Assembly (NCBI GenBank): GCA_020444425.1
Contig: JAHLLB010000001.1
Location: 62,001 to 126,000 of the forward strand
Length of the DNA: 64,000 nt
Reading direction: 5' to 3'
Source of the DNA: a bacterium
Lineage (GTDB): Bacteria; Electryoneota; Electryoneia; Electryoneales; Electryoneaceae
In this document: positions 51,256 to 60,751 of the stretch, one piece after another
Position numbering within the stretch: position 1 is the first letter of the stretch
How the letters are laid out: every line of letters begins with the position of its first letter
Translations under genes and position numbers: made by a program
The notes under the pieces: model-generated
Seen by the model: only the letters and a program-made list of their open reading frames with translations
Told to the model about the DNA's origin: nothing
Databases searched by the model: none

Positions 51256-52575
51256 TCAGATCGTACTCTTGGCGGGTTCTTCCTTGTCCGCCACCAGCAC
51301 CCTGATCCGTCCGCTGATCGGGTCAACCTGCTGAATGTCCTGAATGGATTTAATGTTGCTTTCGGTGAGCATCTGCGAACGTGGCAGCAGGAAGATGCCC
51401 TTGCCGGTTTTCAGGTCGTCGGACAGGATCATGCCCGCCTTCAACTCGTGGAAGAAGACCTCGAGTTCGCGCTTCGGCGTCTCGACTTTTTCTTCGTCCG
51501 CGAAGATGATGTCGAACATGACGTCAATGAATTGCGGGTCGAACTGGATATTCGAATTATTGCGGAAATATTTCAGGATGAACGGGCGGCTGTTGCCATC
51601 CTCCCTGTTCTTCAGGCGGAAGTAGGTGTTGCACACAGCCAGCAGCCGGGATTCTTCCGGAATGTCTTCCTTTTTCAGGCCGTCCGGGAAACCGGATCCA
51701 TCGTACCACTCATCCTGATGCCGCACGATCAACGCGGCTTCCTCAAACGCCGGGATGCTGCCCAGCATGGTCTGCGCCATGATTGGGTGGTGACGGATGA
51801 GCCGGCGTTCGTCCTCGCTGAGGTATTGCGACTGCCTGTTCAGCACGGCGTCCGGAATGCCCATCTTGCCGGAGTTCAGCATCAGCGCGGCGATCTCAAG
51901 CTTGCGGATGCGTTCCTCGGTCCAATCCAGTCTCTTGGCAATGTTGACCGCGAGCTGCGCCAGCGAACGATTGTCGCGGCAGAGAACCGGACGGCTGATC
52001 TCCATCATGTTGATGGTGAAGCGAACCGTGCTGACCAGCGATTTCTCGAGCTCGGCATTCAGCTTACCGAGTTCGATGTTCTTCTTGGCGATGATGGCTG
52101 TGCGTTCCTTGACACGCGCCGTCAGCTGATCGTTGACGGAGTTCAATTGCTCGTTCTTATCGTGCAGTTCCGCCATCAGCTCTTCGTTGCGGCGCTCGAG
52201 CTTGAAATGATGGATGGCCCGGCGAACCGTTGATCGCAGTTCTTCGTCGTTCCACGGCTTGAACACGAAGTGGTAAATGTTTCCGGTGTTAATGGCATCA
52301 ACCGCCGCGCCCATGTCGGCGAATCCGGTAAGGATGATACGCTTCGTTTCCGGCTTGACCTTAACCACTTCGCTGAACAGTTGTGTTCCGGTCATCCCGG
52401 GCATGCGCTGGTCGGAGATGATGAGGACGACGTCGTTTTCCTTGATAAACTCGAGGGCTTCGGACGCCTGGGTAAACGTCTCGATGTCGTACTCGTCCTC
52501 AAAAAACACTCGCTGCAGTGCTTTCAGGATGTTGGGTTCGTCGTCGACGAAGACGAGTTGGACGTTTTCATACAT
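51256..52575 (-). CDS. Response regulator with degenerate HD-GYP domain
   Basis: Residues 1-125 are a receiver with D11-D12, phosphoacceptor D55 in ISDQRMPGMTG and K107 in FKPW. A coiled coil (130-180) leads to an HD-GYP-like domain (185-345). In active enzymes the core reads HDxGKxGIPD; here it is LNSGKMGIPD (L233, N234). The downstream HHE...DGSGYP becomes HQDEWYDGSGFP. Loss of the HD pair suggests it does not hydrolyse c-di-GMP but may bind a nucleotide or act as a scaffold. The C-terminal 90 residues are unassigned. It starts 2 bases after the kinase gene and lies just before fliR. Confidence 0.85.
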   Translation of the reverse strand: MYENVQLVFVDDEPNILKALQRVFFEDEYDIETFTQASEALEFIKENDVVLIISDQRMPGMTGTQLFSEVVKVKPETKRIILTGFADMGAAVDAINTGNIYHFVFKPWNDEELRSTVRRAIHHFKLERRNEELMAELHDKNEQLNSVNDQLTARVKERTAIIAKKNIELGKLNAELEKSLVSTVRFTINMMEISRPVLCRDNRSLAQLAVNIAKRLDWTEERIRKLEIAALMLNSGKMGIPDAVLNRQSQYLSEDERRLIRHHPIMAQTMLGSIPAFEEAALIVRHQDEWYDGSGFPDGLKKEDIPEESRLLAVCNTYFRLKNREDGNSRPFILKYFRNNSNIQFDPQFIDVMFDIIFADEEKVETPKRELEVFFHELKAGMILSDDLKTGKGIFLLPRSQMLTESNIKSIQDIQQVDPISGRIRVLVADKEEPAKSTI

Positions 52576-52577
52576 GT

Positions 52578-54338
52578 TTACTTGTCCACCTTGTTATCAA
52601 ACGCCCTGCCGTCGGTAGGCAGGATGATCCTGAATGTTGTTCCTTTGCCCGGCTCGCTGTCAACCTCGATCTCGCCGCCGTGTTCCTGAACGATCCGGTA
52701 GCTGATCGAGAGGCCCAGCCCTGTCCCCTTGCCGATTTCCTTCGTGGTGAAGAATGCGTCGAAGATTTTCGATCGGGTTTTCTCATCCATGCCGTTGCCG
52801 TTGTCCGAAATCTCCAGGTCTACCATGGAATCGCCACGATCATGTGTTCGCACGATGATCTTGCCCGGCGGGTCGTCGATGGCGTGCGCGGCGTTGACCA
52901 GAATGTTCAGGAACACCTGGTTCAGTTGCTGCGGGTTGCAGGTGACAGGCGGAATCCCGGTGTATTCTTTCTCAACCTCGGCCTTGTACTTGATCTCGTT
53001 CCAGACGATGTTCAGCGTACTGTCCAGCGCCTGTTCGAGATCGGAATCCATGATCTGGGAGCGGTCGATGTTGCTGACGTTCTTCAAGTCCTTGACGATG
53101 GTGCTGACGCGCTGGGTTCCGTCAATGGATTCCTCCAGCAATTCACCGAGATCCTCGAGGATGAAGTCGACTTTCCCCTTTTTCCAGACCTGCTGAATTT
53201 CCTCGTCACCGTCGAGCTTGCCCTTCATCGTATGCAGGACATCTGAAACCTTGGCCATGTATTTCTTTAACGAGTTCAGATTGGAATGGACAAACCCGAT
53301 CGGGTTGTTGATCTCATGCGCGACACCGGCAGCAAGTTGGCCGATTGACGCCATTTTCTCGGAGGAAATCAACTGTGCCTGAGCGTTGCTCAGATCGTGC
53401 AACGTCTTTTCCAGCTGCTGATTGCGGTCGGACAGTTCTTTTGTTCGCGCCTCGACAAGCTTTTCCAGGTTTTCGGTGTGTTTCTTGACTTCGCGTTCGA
53501 GCTTTTTCTGTTCGGTGATGTCCTTCGCGATGCACAGCGCGCCGATAACGGTCTCATTCTTGTCGGACAGGGTTCCGACGGACATCGAAACCACGATCAG
53601 GACGCCGTCATTGCGTTTGACAATGGCTTCACTATGTTGAATTTCGCCGGGCTTGAGATCATCGACGGAGACGCCGAACGGTCCGTCCTGATCAGCGTCA
53701 TCCGGCGGGAACAACAGCCGGGTGTGTTCGCCACGCATATCTTCGGATGTGTAGCCGAACAACCGCGAAGCACCCTGGTTGAACAGGGAGATGCGTCCGC
53801 CACGTCCCGCTGCGATGATCGCGTAGTCACGGGACGAGTCGAGTACGGACTGCAGGAAGTTCTTCGTTTCGGTCAGTTCAGCGGTCCGTTTTCGGACAAT
53901 CCGCTCGAGATTCTTCTGGTATTCCTGGTTCTCACGGGTGAGGCGGTGGCGTTCCATCGCCTTGCGCACGGTGAGGAACAACTCCTCCATGTTCATCGGT
54001 TTCTGGAGGTAGTCGTACGCGCCTTTCTTCAGCGCCTCGATCGCGCTTTCCTGCGTGCCCAGTCCGGTCAACACGATGACTTCGATGTCCGGATCGAGCT
54101 TATGCGCCTCGTCCAGCACCTGCAGGCCATCCATCACCGGCATCATCAGGTCGGTGAGAATCACATGGATGTTATTCTCCGGGATGAACAGGTCCATCCC
54201 TTCCCGTCCGTTCTCGGCGGGAAACACGGTGTAGCCGCCAAACTCAAGCGCTTGCGTGAGCAGAGTGCGGACGCTCTCCTCGTCATCAATGACGAGAATT
54301 CCGGGGGCTCTTTCTTCGTCTTTGTCGACCTGGTGCAT
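52578..54338 (-). CDS. Receiver-PAS-histidine kinase
   Basis: This is a soluble 586-residue signalling protein. It has an N-terminal receiver (13-128, phosphoacceptor D63 in [12 protein letters not shown]113), a coiled coil and a PAS domain (160-275). A HisKA segment carries H341 in [12 protein letters not shown], followed by a HATPase with [32 protein letters not shown] and GTGLGLSI. No membrane segment exists, so it senses something in the cytoplasm or receives phosphate from another kinase. It starts 1 base after the fliQ stop. It probably works with the adjacent receiver/HD-GYP-like protein. Confidence 0.9.
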   Translation of the reverse strand: MHQVDKDEERAPGILVIDDEESVRTLLTQALEFGGYTVFPAENGREGMDLFIPENNIHVILTDLMMPVMDGLQVLDEAHKLDPDIEVIVLTGLGTQESAIEALKKGAYDYLQKPMNMEELFLTVRKAMERHRLTRENQEYQKNLERIVRKRTAELTETKNFLQSVLDSSRDYAIIAAGRGGRISLFNQGASRLFGYTSEDMRGEHTRLLFPPDDADQDGPFGVSVDDLKPGEIQHSEAIVKRNDGVLIVVSMSVGTLSDKNETVIGALCIAKDITEQKKLEREVKKHTENLEKLVEARTKELSDRNQQLEKTLHDLSNAQAQLISSEKMASIGQLAAGVAHEINNPIGFVHSNLNSLKKYMAKVSDVLHTMKGKLDGDEEIQQVWKKGKVDFILEDLGELLEESIDGTQRVSTIVKDLKNVSNIDRSQIMDSDLEQALDSTLNIVWNEIKYKAEVEKEYTGIPPVTCNPQQLNQVFLNILVNAAHAIDDPPGKIIVRTHDRGDSMVDLEISDNGNGMDEKTRSKIFDAFFTTKEIGKGTGLGLSISYRIVQEHGGEIEVDSEPGKGTTFRIILPTDGRAFDNKVDK

Positions 54339-54339
54339 G

Positions 54340-54606
54340 TCAGTTTACTTGTGAGATGTATGCGTACATCAAGTTGACGAATTTGAACATGATGCCCAGC
54401 ATCCATGGTGCGAGCAGGATTAAGACGGTCACCACGGTGAGGATCTTCGGGATGAAGGTCAGTGTCATCTCCTGCACCTGCGTCACCGATTGCAGCAGGC
54501 TGATCGCCACACCGACCACCAGGCCGGATAATAGCATCGGCCCCGCGATAATCAGCGCGGTAAACAGGGTTTCACGCACAATTTCGATGGCGAGTTGTTC
54601 AGTCAT
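54340..54606 (-). CDS. fliQ: Flagellar export gate protein FliQ
   Basis: FliQ is the smallest pore subunit of the flagellar export gate. The protein has 88 residues and two membrane helices, with the typical IVRETLFTALIIAGPMLL and ISLLQSVTQVQEMTLTFIPK. The ATG overlaps the fliP stop as ATGA. Confidence 0.95.
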   Translation of the reverse strand: MTEQLAIEIVRETLFTALIIAGPMLLSGLVVGVAISLLQSVTQVQEMTLTFIPKILTVVTVLILLAPWMLGIMFKFVNLMYAYISQVN

Positions 54607-55364
54607 CGGAAACTCTGCACCATGGATTCAACGACCAGGTACCATCCGTCCACGAGCACGAACAGCAACAATTTGAACGGCAGGGATATCATCACTGGGG
54701 GCAGCATCATCATCCCCATCGACATCAGGACGGACGCCACCACCATATCGACAATCAGCATCGGCATGTAAATCAGGAAACCGATCTGGAAACCGATTCT
54801 AAGCTCACTGATAATGAACGCGGGGACAATCACATGCATCGGAAGCTGATCCGGATTGTCCGGCTGTGAAATGTCGGCAACCCGGACGAAAAGAGCGAGA
54901 TCCTTCTCTCGAGTCTGCCCCAGCATGAAGTCGCGCAACGGCTCCTGTGCCCGGTCCCACGCCTGCTCGAGCGTGATCTCCTGTTGGGAATAGGGCGTCC
55001 ACGCGTTTTCGTGGATGTCGGAGATCACCGGTGCCATGATAAACACGGTAAGGAACAGTGAGAGGCCGACAATCATCTGGTTTGGCGGCAGCGACTGCGT
55101 GCTCAACGCCTGACGCAGAAAGTGGAACGCTATAATCAGGCGCACAAAGCTGGTGGTCATGATCAGGATCGACGGTGCCAGGGTGAGCACGGTCAGCAGC
55201 AGCAGAATCTGGATCGTAACCGCCAGATCCGCCGGACCGGTGGCCTGATCCACATCCAGCGTGATCGCCGGCAGACCGGGAGTCTGTGCCTGCGCGGAGG
55301 GAATAAACAGGGCCGCCACAAGCAGAACCAGTCCCAGGCTCAATGTTAACCATCTGCGCTTCAT
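54603..55364 (-). CDS. fliP: Flagellar export gate protein FliP
   Basis: FliP forms the core of the export pore. A cleavable signal peptide (1-26) is followed by conserved LTVLTLAPSILIMTTSFVRL, LRQALSTQSLPPNQMIVGLS and YMPMLIVDMVVASVLMSMGM. Length is 253 residues. It starts within the stop of fapA (TAATG). Confidence 0.96.
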   Translation of the reverse strand: MKRRWLTLSLGLVLLVAALFIPSAQAQTPGLPAITLDVDQATGPADLAVTIQILLLLTVLTLAPSILIMTTSFVRLIIAFHFLRQALSTQSLPPNQMIVGLSLFLTVFIMAPVISDIHENAWTPYSQQEITLEQAWDRAQEPLRDFMLGQTREKDLALFVRVADISQPDNPDQLPMHVIVPAFIISELRIGFQIGFLIYMPMLIVDMVVASVLMSMGMMMLPPVMISLPFKLLLFVLVDGWYLVVESMVQSFR

Positions 55365-57106
55365 TAGCGCGATTTCCCTTTTTTCGCCGTATTCCCCACG
55401 ACCATGTCGTCTTCCAAGTGGAACTCCGACCGGCCGAAATCTTCGTCAATCAGTTTTGCACGAGAACCAATCGTGATTTTTACCCCGGAATGAACTTCGT
55501 TGTCAACAGTGATGCGCGCTTCTTTTTCCAGCAGGTTGATTTGTTCGAACCACTGATCCCGCAGCGTTTCGATTTCCTGAGTCCAGCGGTCGATTCCGCC
55601 CATGTGTTCGTATAACAGGTCGATTGCCTCGGACTGTTCCGGCGACAGCGGTTTCTTGCCCTCGTATTTTTGCTTCATCAGTTTGTCGAGCGCTTGCTGA
55701 AGCACCTCTTTCATGTCCGTCTTGTGAGCGAGTGCGTCGGTCGCCTTGTTCATCCGTTCGCTGAGCAGCTGATTTACGCCAACGATCAGGTTGGTCCGCT
55801 GGTTGTGCAGGTTGCCTGCAATCTTGGCGTTGATTCCCTTCGTGGCGGCAACCGTTCCACCGATAATTGCTCCCTTGCCGTAGCGGACAACGACCTGTCC
55901 GAGGGTAATCACGTTCGCGTAGATGATCTCTTCCGCGATGTGTACGTCCCCGTTGCCGATCACTTTCTGATTCTCGAGGAAACGGATGTGTGTTTCGCCG
56001 CAGACCCTCGCAATGCCGTTCCCCTTGCCGAGGAATCCGCCACGAACCTGCAGATTTCCGCCGCAGTGGATGTACGCATCCTCCACAACACCGTTGATCT
56101 CGATATCGCCGGAAGCGTAAATGGCAAAACCTGCGATCACATTTCCGCGTACGTGGACCGCACCATCAAACCGGATATTTCCGGTGGAAAAGTCAACATC
56201 TCCCTCGACGATGAACTGTTCCGAAACCGAGATCCGGTTGTCGTCCAGCATGCTGACAGCACCACTGCTAATCGCCACCAGACGGAATCCGTCCTTGTCC
56301 TCAAACTTGGTTCCGGGACCGGCGGCCAGTGGAATGTCGCGCCCGATCACACCCGCGAGTTGCTTATCACGGACCGTATATCCGGGATCGCCTCGTTCCG
56401 CCGGGCTCTTCACCGCGAGCAAGTCGCCTGCCTTCACCTGCTGGATGACGCCGACTTCCTTGTAGTTGGCGTGTCCCTGCTCGTCATAGGTGACTTGTGG
56501 CTGCGGATTCCGTTCGAAATACAGCTCGAGCTTTGCGCTGATACCCTCGCCAGGTGGCTTACCACGGGCAACAACGACGGGGAATCCTCGTGGTCCATCC
56601 TCGTCCATCAACGTGTCAATCGCGTCATTGTCGTACCCGGCGATCACGCCTGCCCGCTGCAACGCATCAACAATGGCGGATCGGGACACCGCACCATTCA
56701 CCTTGACGTTCACGCTGGCTTCCATGCCATCATCGGTAACGGTCGCAGCGATTTCATTGTCGGTCAATCCGCTGTCGTCGAAGAACTCCGTGCTTTCCTC
56801 TTCTTCGTCTGACTCGGTTTCTTCGCCGGCGGTGATGGTATCCGTCGCCTCGACGGAATCCTCGCTGGTTTCGTCCTGCTGATCTGAAGATGGGGTTTCG
56901 GTTTCGCCGGTTGGGCTTTCGGAAGTCGTGTCAGCGCCAGCGTCGGCGGGAGTGGTTTCAGCATCTGCATTGGTGGACGGGGTTTCGGCGGAATCTTCCA
57001 GGCGACGTGTTTCCTCCCCATTCTCGTCTTCCGCTCGACCGGGCTCGGTCGGAGGTTGCAAAAAGACGCGATAACGCGGATGCATTCGTTCGAGGAGAAA
57101 GCTCAT
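55364..57106 (-). CDS. FapA-type DUF342 protein inside the fliO-fliP operon
   Basis: The 580-residue protein has three parts. The N-terminus (about 25-110) is a low-complexity stretch of E, D, T and S. A FapA/DUF342 N-terminal domain covers about 120-235 (KVNGAVSRSAIVDALQRAGV; RGDPGYTVRD). A right-handed beta-helix follows with repeats such as VRGNVIAGFAIYASGDIEIN, then a C-terminal coiled coil. FapA proteins affect flagellar assembly or polar signalling in some bacteria, but their biochemistry is unclear. Overlaps of TGATG and TAATG with fliO and fliP show it is integral to the operon. Confidence 0.82.
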   Translation of the reverse strand: MSFLLERMHPRYRVFLQPPTEPGRAEDENGEETRRLEDSAETPSTNADAETTPADAGADTTSESPTGETETPSSDQQDETSEDSVEATDTITAGEETESDEEEESTEFFDDSGLTDNEIAATVTDDGMEASVNVKVNGAVSRSAIVDALQRAGVIAGYDNDAIDTLMDEDGPRGFPVVVARGKPPGEGISAKLELYFERNPQPQVTYDEQGHANYKEVGVIQQVKAGDLLAVKSPAERGDPGYTVRDKQLAGVIGRDIPLAAGPGTKFEDKDGFRLVAISSGAVSMLDDNRISVSEQFIVEGDVDFSTGNIRFDGAVHVRGNVIAGFAIYASGDIEINGVVEDAYIHCGGNLQVRGGFLGKGNGIARVCGETHIRFLENQKVIGNGDVHIAEEIIYANVITLGQVVVRYGKGAIIGGTVAATKGINAKIAGNLHNQRTNLIVGVNQLLSERMNKATDALAHKTDMKEVLQQALDKLMKQKYEGKKPLSPEQSEAIDLLYEHMGGIDRWTQEIETLRDQWFEQINLLEKEARITVDNEVHSGVKITIGSRAKLIDEDFGRSEFHLEDDMVVGNTAKKGKSR

Positions 57107-57528
57107 CAGGATTCCAAGTCGGATGGTGGGCCGGAAGTGGACAGGGTGCGGTGCGTGTTACTATCGTCGGTCCACTGGTCGATCTTGTTCAGGGATTGGT
57201 CTGATCCGCCGATGAGATAGTTCATTTTGCCGATACGAACGATGTACAGGAAGCGCTTCGGTCCCAGTGCACGGGTAGCACGGAGTTCAATTTTGTCTCC
57301 CCGCTGCGGTGCGTTTGGCAACTTCTCCAGCATCCGCGGATAGTAGCGGCGGATCAGGTACACCATCAGGAAGAACAGAGCGAGCACCACCGCCAGAGCG
57401 ACAATCGCCCGGAGGATGCTGAAGGTCAGATCCCCCTGCAATTCACTCTGAGCGTACGCAGAGTGCACCAGGTTGGCCAGGGCAAACGTAAGTAGCGTGC
57501 GTTTGACCGGGGGGTTGAATCCTCTCAT
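57106..57528 (-). CDS. fliO: Flagellar export protein FliO
   Basis: FliO helps assemble the FliP ring. The 140-residue protein has a signal-like N-terminus, one membrane helix (about 38-60, IVALAVVLALFFLMVYLI) and a small cytosolic domain with the FliO pattern IELRATRALGPKRFLYIVRI. It overlaps fliY as ATGA and fapA as TGATG. Confidence 0.9.
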   Translation of the reverse strand: MRGFNPPVKRTLLTFALANLVHSAYAQSELQGDLTFSILRAIVALAVVLALFFLMVYLIRRYYPRMLEKLPNAPQRGDKIELRATRALGPKRFLYIVRIGKMNYLIGGSDQSLNKIDQWTDDSNTHRTLSTSGPPSDLES

Positions 57529-58457
57529 CGAAGCGCCTTTATCCGATCCTCCACACTGAGCAGTTCGGTAATGCGAATACCGAAGTTTTCATCGATGACA
57601 ACAACTTCGCCAAGCGCGAACTGCTTGTCGTTAATATAGAGATCCACAGGTTCCCCCGAGAGCTTCTGCAACTCGATGACGGAACCCGGCCCCAACTCCA
57701 GCACATCACGGATCAGCATCTCGGTGCGTCCCAGCTCGATCGTGACCGGCAGCGAGATGTCCATCAGCAGGTCGAGATTGCGGGGCATTTCGCCGTTGGT
57801 GCTCGCGCCGTCGGCATCAAACTCGCCGAATTCGGCCCGCTTGACCTTTTGCTTGTCATCCCCGGCCGCCGGCAGATCGCCAGCCGGATCGTCCGGCGCT
57901 TTCACCGTTGCGGGGTCGATCAGCGTCTTCAGCGTGTCGAACAGCTCGCGATTGGCAAAGTAGCAGACCTGGGATTCACCCCACCCCTCAATGGAAACAT
58001 TGAGCACGGTGCCGAAGAATTTCGGCAGATCAATCTCCAGATCTCCGGCGAGCACGACGCTGGCTTGTGCGCCCTCTGGATTGAGGTCGGTCTTGAGATC
58101 CTCGGCCCACTGGGTTGCCTGGGCACCGACAATCTGGTTAATGGCTTCCGCAACACCGTCCAGCGATTCATGCTCGTTGAACTCTGCGGAGCCATCGCCC
58201 ATCACCATCAGGTCGGTGATCGCGGCCGCAAGCTTCTTGTTGAAGAAGTAGTACTGGCCAGCTTCAACGCCGCCGGACAGCGGCGCCTCGACCATCACCA
58301 TCTCTTCTTCGAAGGTGCGTTTCAGCATTTCGTAGGACGCGTCCTGGAACTCGTAAATGCCGATTTCGACATCGCGATTGAGGATCGGGCGCAGTACATC
58401 GATGACAATTTCCAGCGCCTTGTCCATCACGGCGGTATAAATCGGATCAATCGCCAT
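57525..58457 (-). CDS. fliY: FliY-type flagellar switch protein (CheC-like domain plus FliN)
   Basis: This C-ring protein combines two modules in 310 residues. Residues 5-180 are CheC/CheX-like, with the phosphatase-type motif DGVAEAIN (D100, E104, N107) matching D-x3-E-x2-N. Residues 225-305 are the FliN/SpoA module (DISLPVTIELGRTEMLIRDV; GSVIELQKLSGEPVDLYIND; GEVVVIDENFGIRITELL). FliN gives rotor switching and export docking; the CheC part may dephosphorylate CheY-P as in Bacillus FliY. ATG at 58457 is chosen because GAGG lies 6 bases upstream. It follows fliM by 10 bases. Confidence 0.9.
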   Translation of the reverse strand: MAIDPIYTAVMDKALEIVIDVLRPILNRDVEIGIYEFQDASYEMLKRTFEEEMVMVEAPLSGGVEAGQYYFFNKKLAAAITDLMVMGDGSAEFNEHESLDGVAEAINQIVGAQATQWAEDLKTDLNPEGAQASVVLAGDLEIDLPKFFGTVLNVSIEGWGESQVCYFANRELFDTLKTLIDPATVKAPDDPAGDLPAAGDDKQKVKRAEFGEFDADGASTNGEMPRNLDLLMDISLPVTIELGRTEMLIRDVLELGPGSVIELQKLSGEPVDLYINDKQFALGEVVVIDENFGIRITELLSVEDRIKALR

Positions 58458-58467
58458 GGGTGCCTCT

Positions 58468-59460
58468 TTAGGGTTCGATGGAGAGTTTTTCATCTTCAGA
58501 CAATCGCCGGGTAACGCGCACGGCCATTTTCCGGCCGGACTTGCCCGGCAGACCGAACATCTTTGTCCGGTTGCCCACCTTGATGACCAACTCCTCCTTC
58601 AGATCCTTGTCAAGTTGAATGATGTCATCCTTGCGCAGGGACAGGAAGTCCTTCACACGGATGGAAGTTTCGTCAAATACCGCACTGACATCCACGGTGG
58701 TTGCCTTGAGGCGGTCCTCGAGCATCTTGACTTCTTCTTCCCCGATTTTTCGCGTCGTGGTGAAGAAGGTCTGCGAGGACAGCTTCTGCAGAATCGGTTC
58801 GAGCACGAAGTACGGGAAGCCGATGTTCATCGGATAAACCGCCCCGCGCACCTTCACCTCGAAGAAGATGATGGCGATGGTTTCGCTCGAACGGGCGATC
58901 TGCACGAATTGCGGGTCCGTCTCAAAGGAATCGAACGCCGCGTTCAACGGGAACACCTGCGACCAGACTTCGTTCAGCGTGGTGATCAGGTTGTTGATGA
59001 TGCGTTGCACGATGTTCTGTTCGATCAGGGTAATCTCACGGACTTCGATCTCCGTCTCCCCTGACCCGCCGAGTAACCTGTCGACGATGAACAGCAGCAG
59101 TTGCGGGCTGATCTCGACGACGGCCTTGCCCTCAATGTCCTGAAACTTCAGCAGGTACAGACTGGACGGCATTGACAGCGACATCGTGTATTCGCTGTAC
59201 GTTACCTGATCGATGGAAATTACGTTGACATCGACCAGTGCGCGCATGTTCGTCGACAGGAACGTCGCCAGCAAACGGGCGAAGTTCTCATGAATCGTGC
59301 GCATCGAACGGATCTGCTCTTTGCTGATCCGGTCCGGGTGCTTGAAATCGTAGACGGTAACCGCTTTTCTGGTATCCGTCTCAATCGAGTCGTAGGATTT
59401 GCCCTTGGATACACTGCTTAAGAGGGCATCGATTTCGTCTTGTGAAAGAATACGGTTCAT
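58468..59460 (-). CDS. fliM: Flagellar motor switch protein FliM
   Basis: FliM binds CheY-P and transmits switching to FliG. The N-terminal CheY-binding peptide ILSQDEIDALLSSV is intact. The CheC-like middle domain and C-terminal FliN-like domain (VRVKDFLSLRKDDIIQLDKD, in frame as IRVKDF) follow. Length is 330 residues, normal. It lies between fliL and fliY. Confidence 0.96.
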   Translation of the reverse strand: MNRILSQDEIDALLSSVSKGKSYDSIETDTRKAVTVYDFKHPDRISKEQIRSMRTIHENFARLLATFLSTNMRALVDVNVISIDQVTYSEYTMSLSMPSSLYLLKFQDIEGKAVVEISPQLLLFIVDRLLGGSGETEIEVREITLIEQNIVQRIINNLITTLNEVWSQVFPLNAAFDSFETDPQFVQIARSSETIAIIFFEVKVRGAVYPMNIGFPYFVLEPILQKLSSQTFFTTTRKIGEEEVKMLEDRLKATTVDVSAVFDETSIRVKDFLSLRKDDIIQLDKDLKEELVIKVGNRTKMFGLPGKSGRKMAVRVTRRLSEDEKLSIEP

Positions 59461-59475
59461 CGCAGCACCGCGTCG

Positions 59476-60009
59476 CTATTGCAGCACGTAGCGGACGAAA
59501 AATACACGTCCGACTTTGCCGCTGGTCAGGTGATGGTTGGCGATCTGCTGCACCCGGTCCCGGATTTTATCCCGGTACGAGATGTCAGACAGGACCGGCA
59601 ATCGTTGTGCAGACAGGAATGTGTTGATGTTGTCGCGCAGCAATGGTTCCATCGAGCCCATCTCCGCGACAACGGCGTCACTGCCGGTTTCGAAACCGAT
59701 GTCGACGAGGAGGATCTTCGTGCCCTTTGAGTCGGTCGGGTTGACGATAATCCCCTCGATGGTATAGAGCAGGCCTGTCAGGTTTTCTTCTTCCATGGGT
59801 GGGCCGCCGGGGAAATACGGATTCGCCTCCAGCAGCCAGTTCATGATGGTCCAGGAAGAAAAGCCCTGCAGCGCAACGATGCCAACGAGAATCCCGATGA
59901 AGATGGGCATGCTCAGGCCTCGGCTTCCGCCTCCGCTCGGTGCACCCCCTTCCGGCATTTCGTTTTCCGGCAGCTCTACGCTTGCCACATCCTGATCAGC
60001 TTCGTTCAT
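59476..60009 (-). CDS. fliL: Flagellar basal body-associated protein FliL
   Basis: FliL surrounds the stator and supports torque. The 177-residue protein has a polar N-terminus with a glycine-rich stretch, one membrane helix (about 34-53) and the periplasmic FliL domain (YTIEGIIVNPTDSKGTKILL; DIGFETGSDAVVAEM; LSDISYRDKIRDRV). It overlaps motB as ATGA. Confidence 0.92.
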   Translation of the reverse strand: MNEADQDVASVELPENEMPEGGAPSGGGSRGLSMPIFIGILVGIVALQGFSSWTIMNWLLEANPYFPGGPPMEEENLTGLLYTIEGIIVNPTDSKGTKILLVDIGFETGSDAVVAEMGSMEPLLRDNINTFLSAQRLPVLSDISYRDKIRDRVQQIANHHLTSGKVGRVFFVRYVLQ

Positions 60010-60737
60010 GGGTAGTACCCTCTCGCGGCCGCTTCCGGTGCAAGCGGTTCCGCAAATTCCAGGAAGATCTCCACCCGCCGGTTTCTCGCTCGCCCGGCAG
60101 GGGTATCATTGGTCGAACGGGGACGATACTCTCCGTACCCAACCCCACTCATCTTCTGCGGCGGAATCTCTGAATTTGCCGCCAGATACTTGACAACCTG
60201 CACCGCTCGTGACGCGCTCAACTCCCAATTGCTCGGGTAGCGCGGCGTGTTGATCGGCACGTCGTCCGTGTGTCCCTCCACCCGAATCAGGTCGAAGGAT
60301 CGTTTCGAGATCATGTCACCCAGGCGCACCAGCAGATCCTGAAAGATCGGTGTCAGGTCCGCGGAACCGCTGTTGAAGAGTAACGAATCTGACAGGATCA
60401 GGCGCACGCCCTGCGGCGTATTGTATACCTCGATGAATTCCAGTGCCGAGTTTTGCTCCTGCATCTCGACGACTTCCTCGACCACTTCCTCGGCTTGGCG
60501 TGCCTGGTCCTGCATGTTCCGCAGGTAGGTCATCGGAATGGCGTTGTTCATGCTGGGCATTACCCCCAGGCCTTCCCGCAGGCTCTCCATCGCCGCCCTG
60601 AATTTGATCACTTCAGTCGATGAAAACGACACGATGAGCACGAAGAAAGTGAGCAACAGCGTCATCATGTCACCATAGGTGACCATCCACGCTGGCGCTC
60701 CACTGGGTTCCGGTGGCGGACATTTCTTCTTTGCCAT
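60006..60737 (-). CDS. motB: Stator protein MotB
   Basis: MotB anchors the stator to peptidoglycan and carries the ion-binding aspartate. The plug/TM region reads WMVTYGDMMTLLLTFFVLIV with D23 as the ion site. The OmpA-like domain (about 115-235) contains RVEGHTDDVPINTPRYPSNW and GEYRPRSTNDTPAGRARNRR. The TM segment (TLLLTFFVLIVSFSS) looks closer to PomB/MotS than to E. coli MotB, so sodium coupling is possible. It follows motA by 14 bases. Confidence 0.95.
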   Translation of the reverse strand: MAKKKCPPPEPSGAPAWMVTYGDMMTLLLTFFVLIVSFSSTEVIKFRAAMESLREGLGVMPSMNNAIPMTYLRNMQDQARQAEEVVEEVVEMQEQNSALEFIEVYNTPQGVRLILSDSLLFNSGSADLTPIFQDLLVRLGDMISKRSFDLIRVEGHTDDVPINTPRYPSNWELSASRAVQVVKYLAANSEIPPQKMSGVGYGEYRPRSTNDTPAGRARNRRVEIFLEFAEPLAPEAAARGYYP

Positions 60738-60751
60738 CGTTCAGGGTCTCG

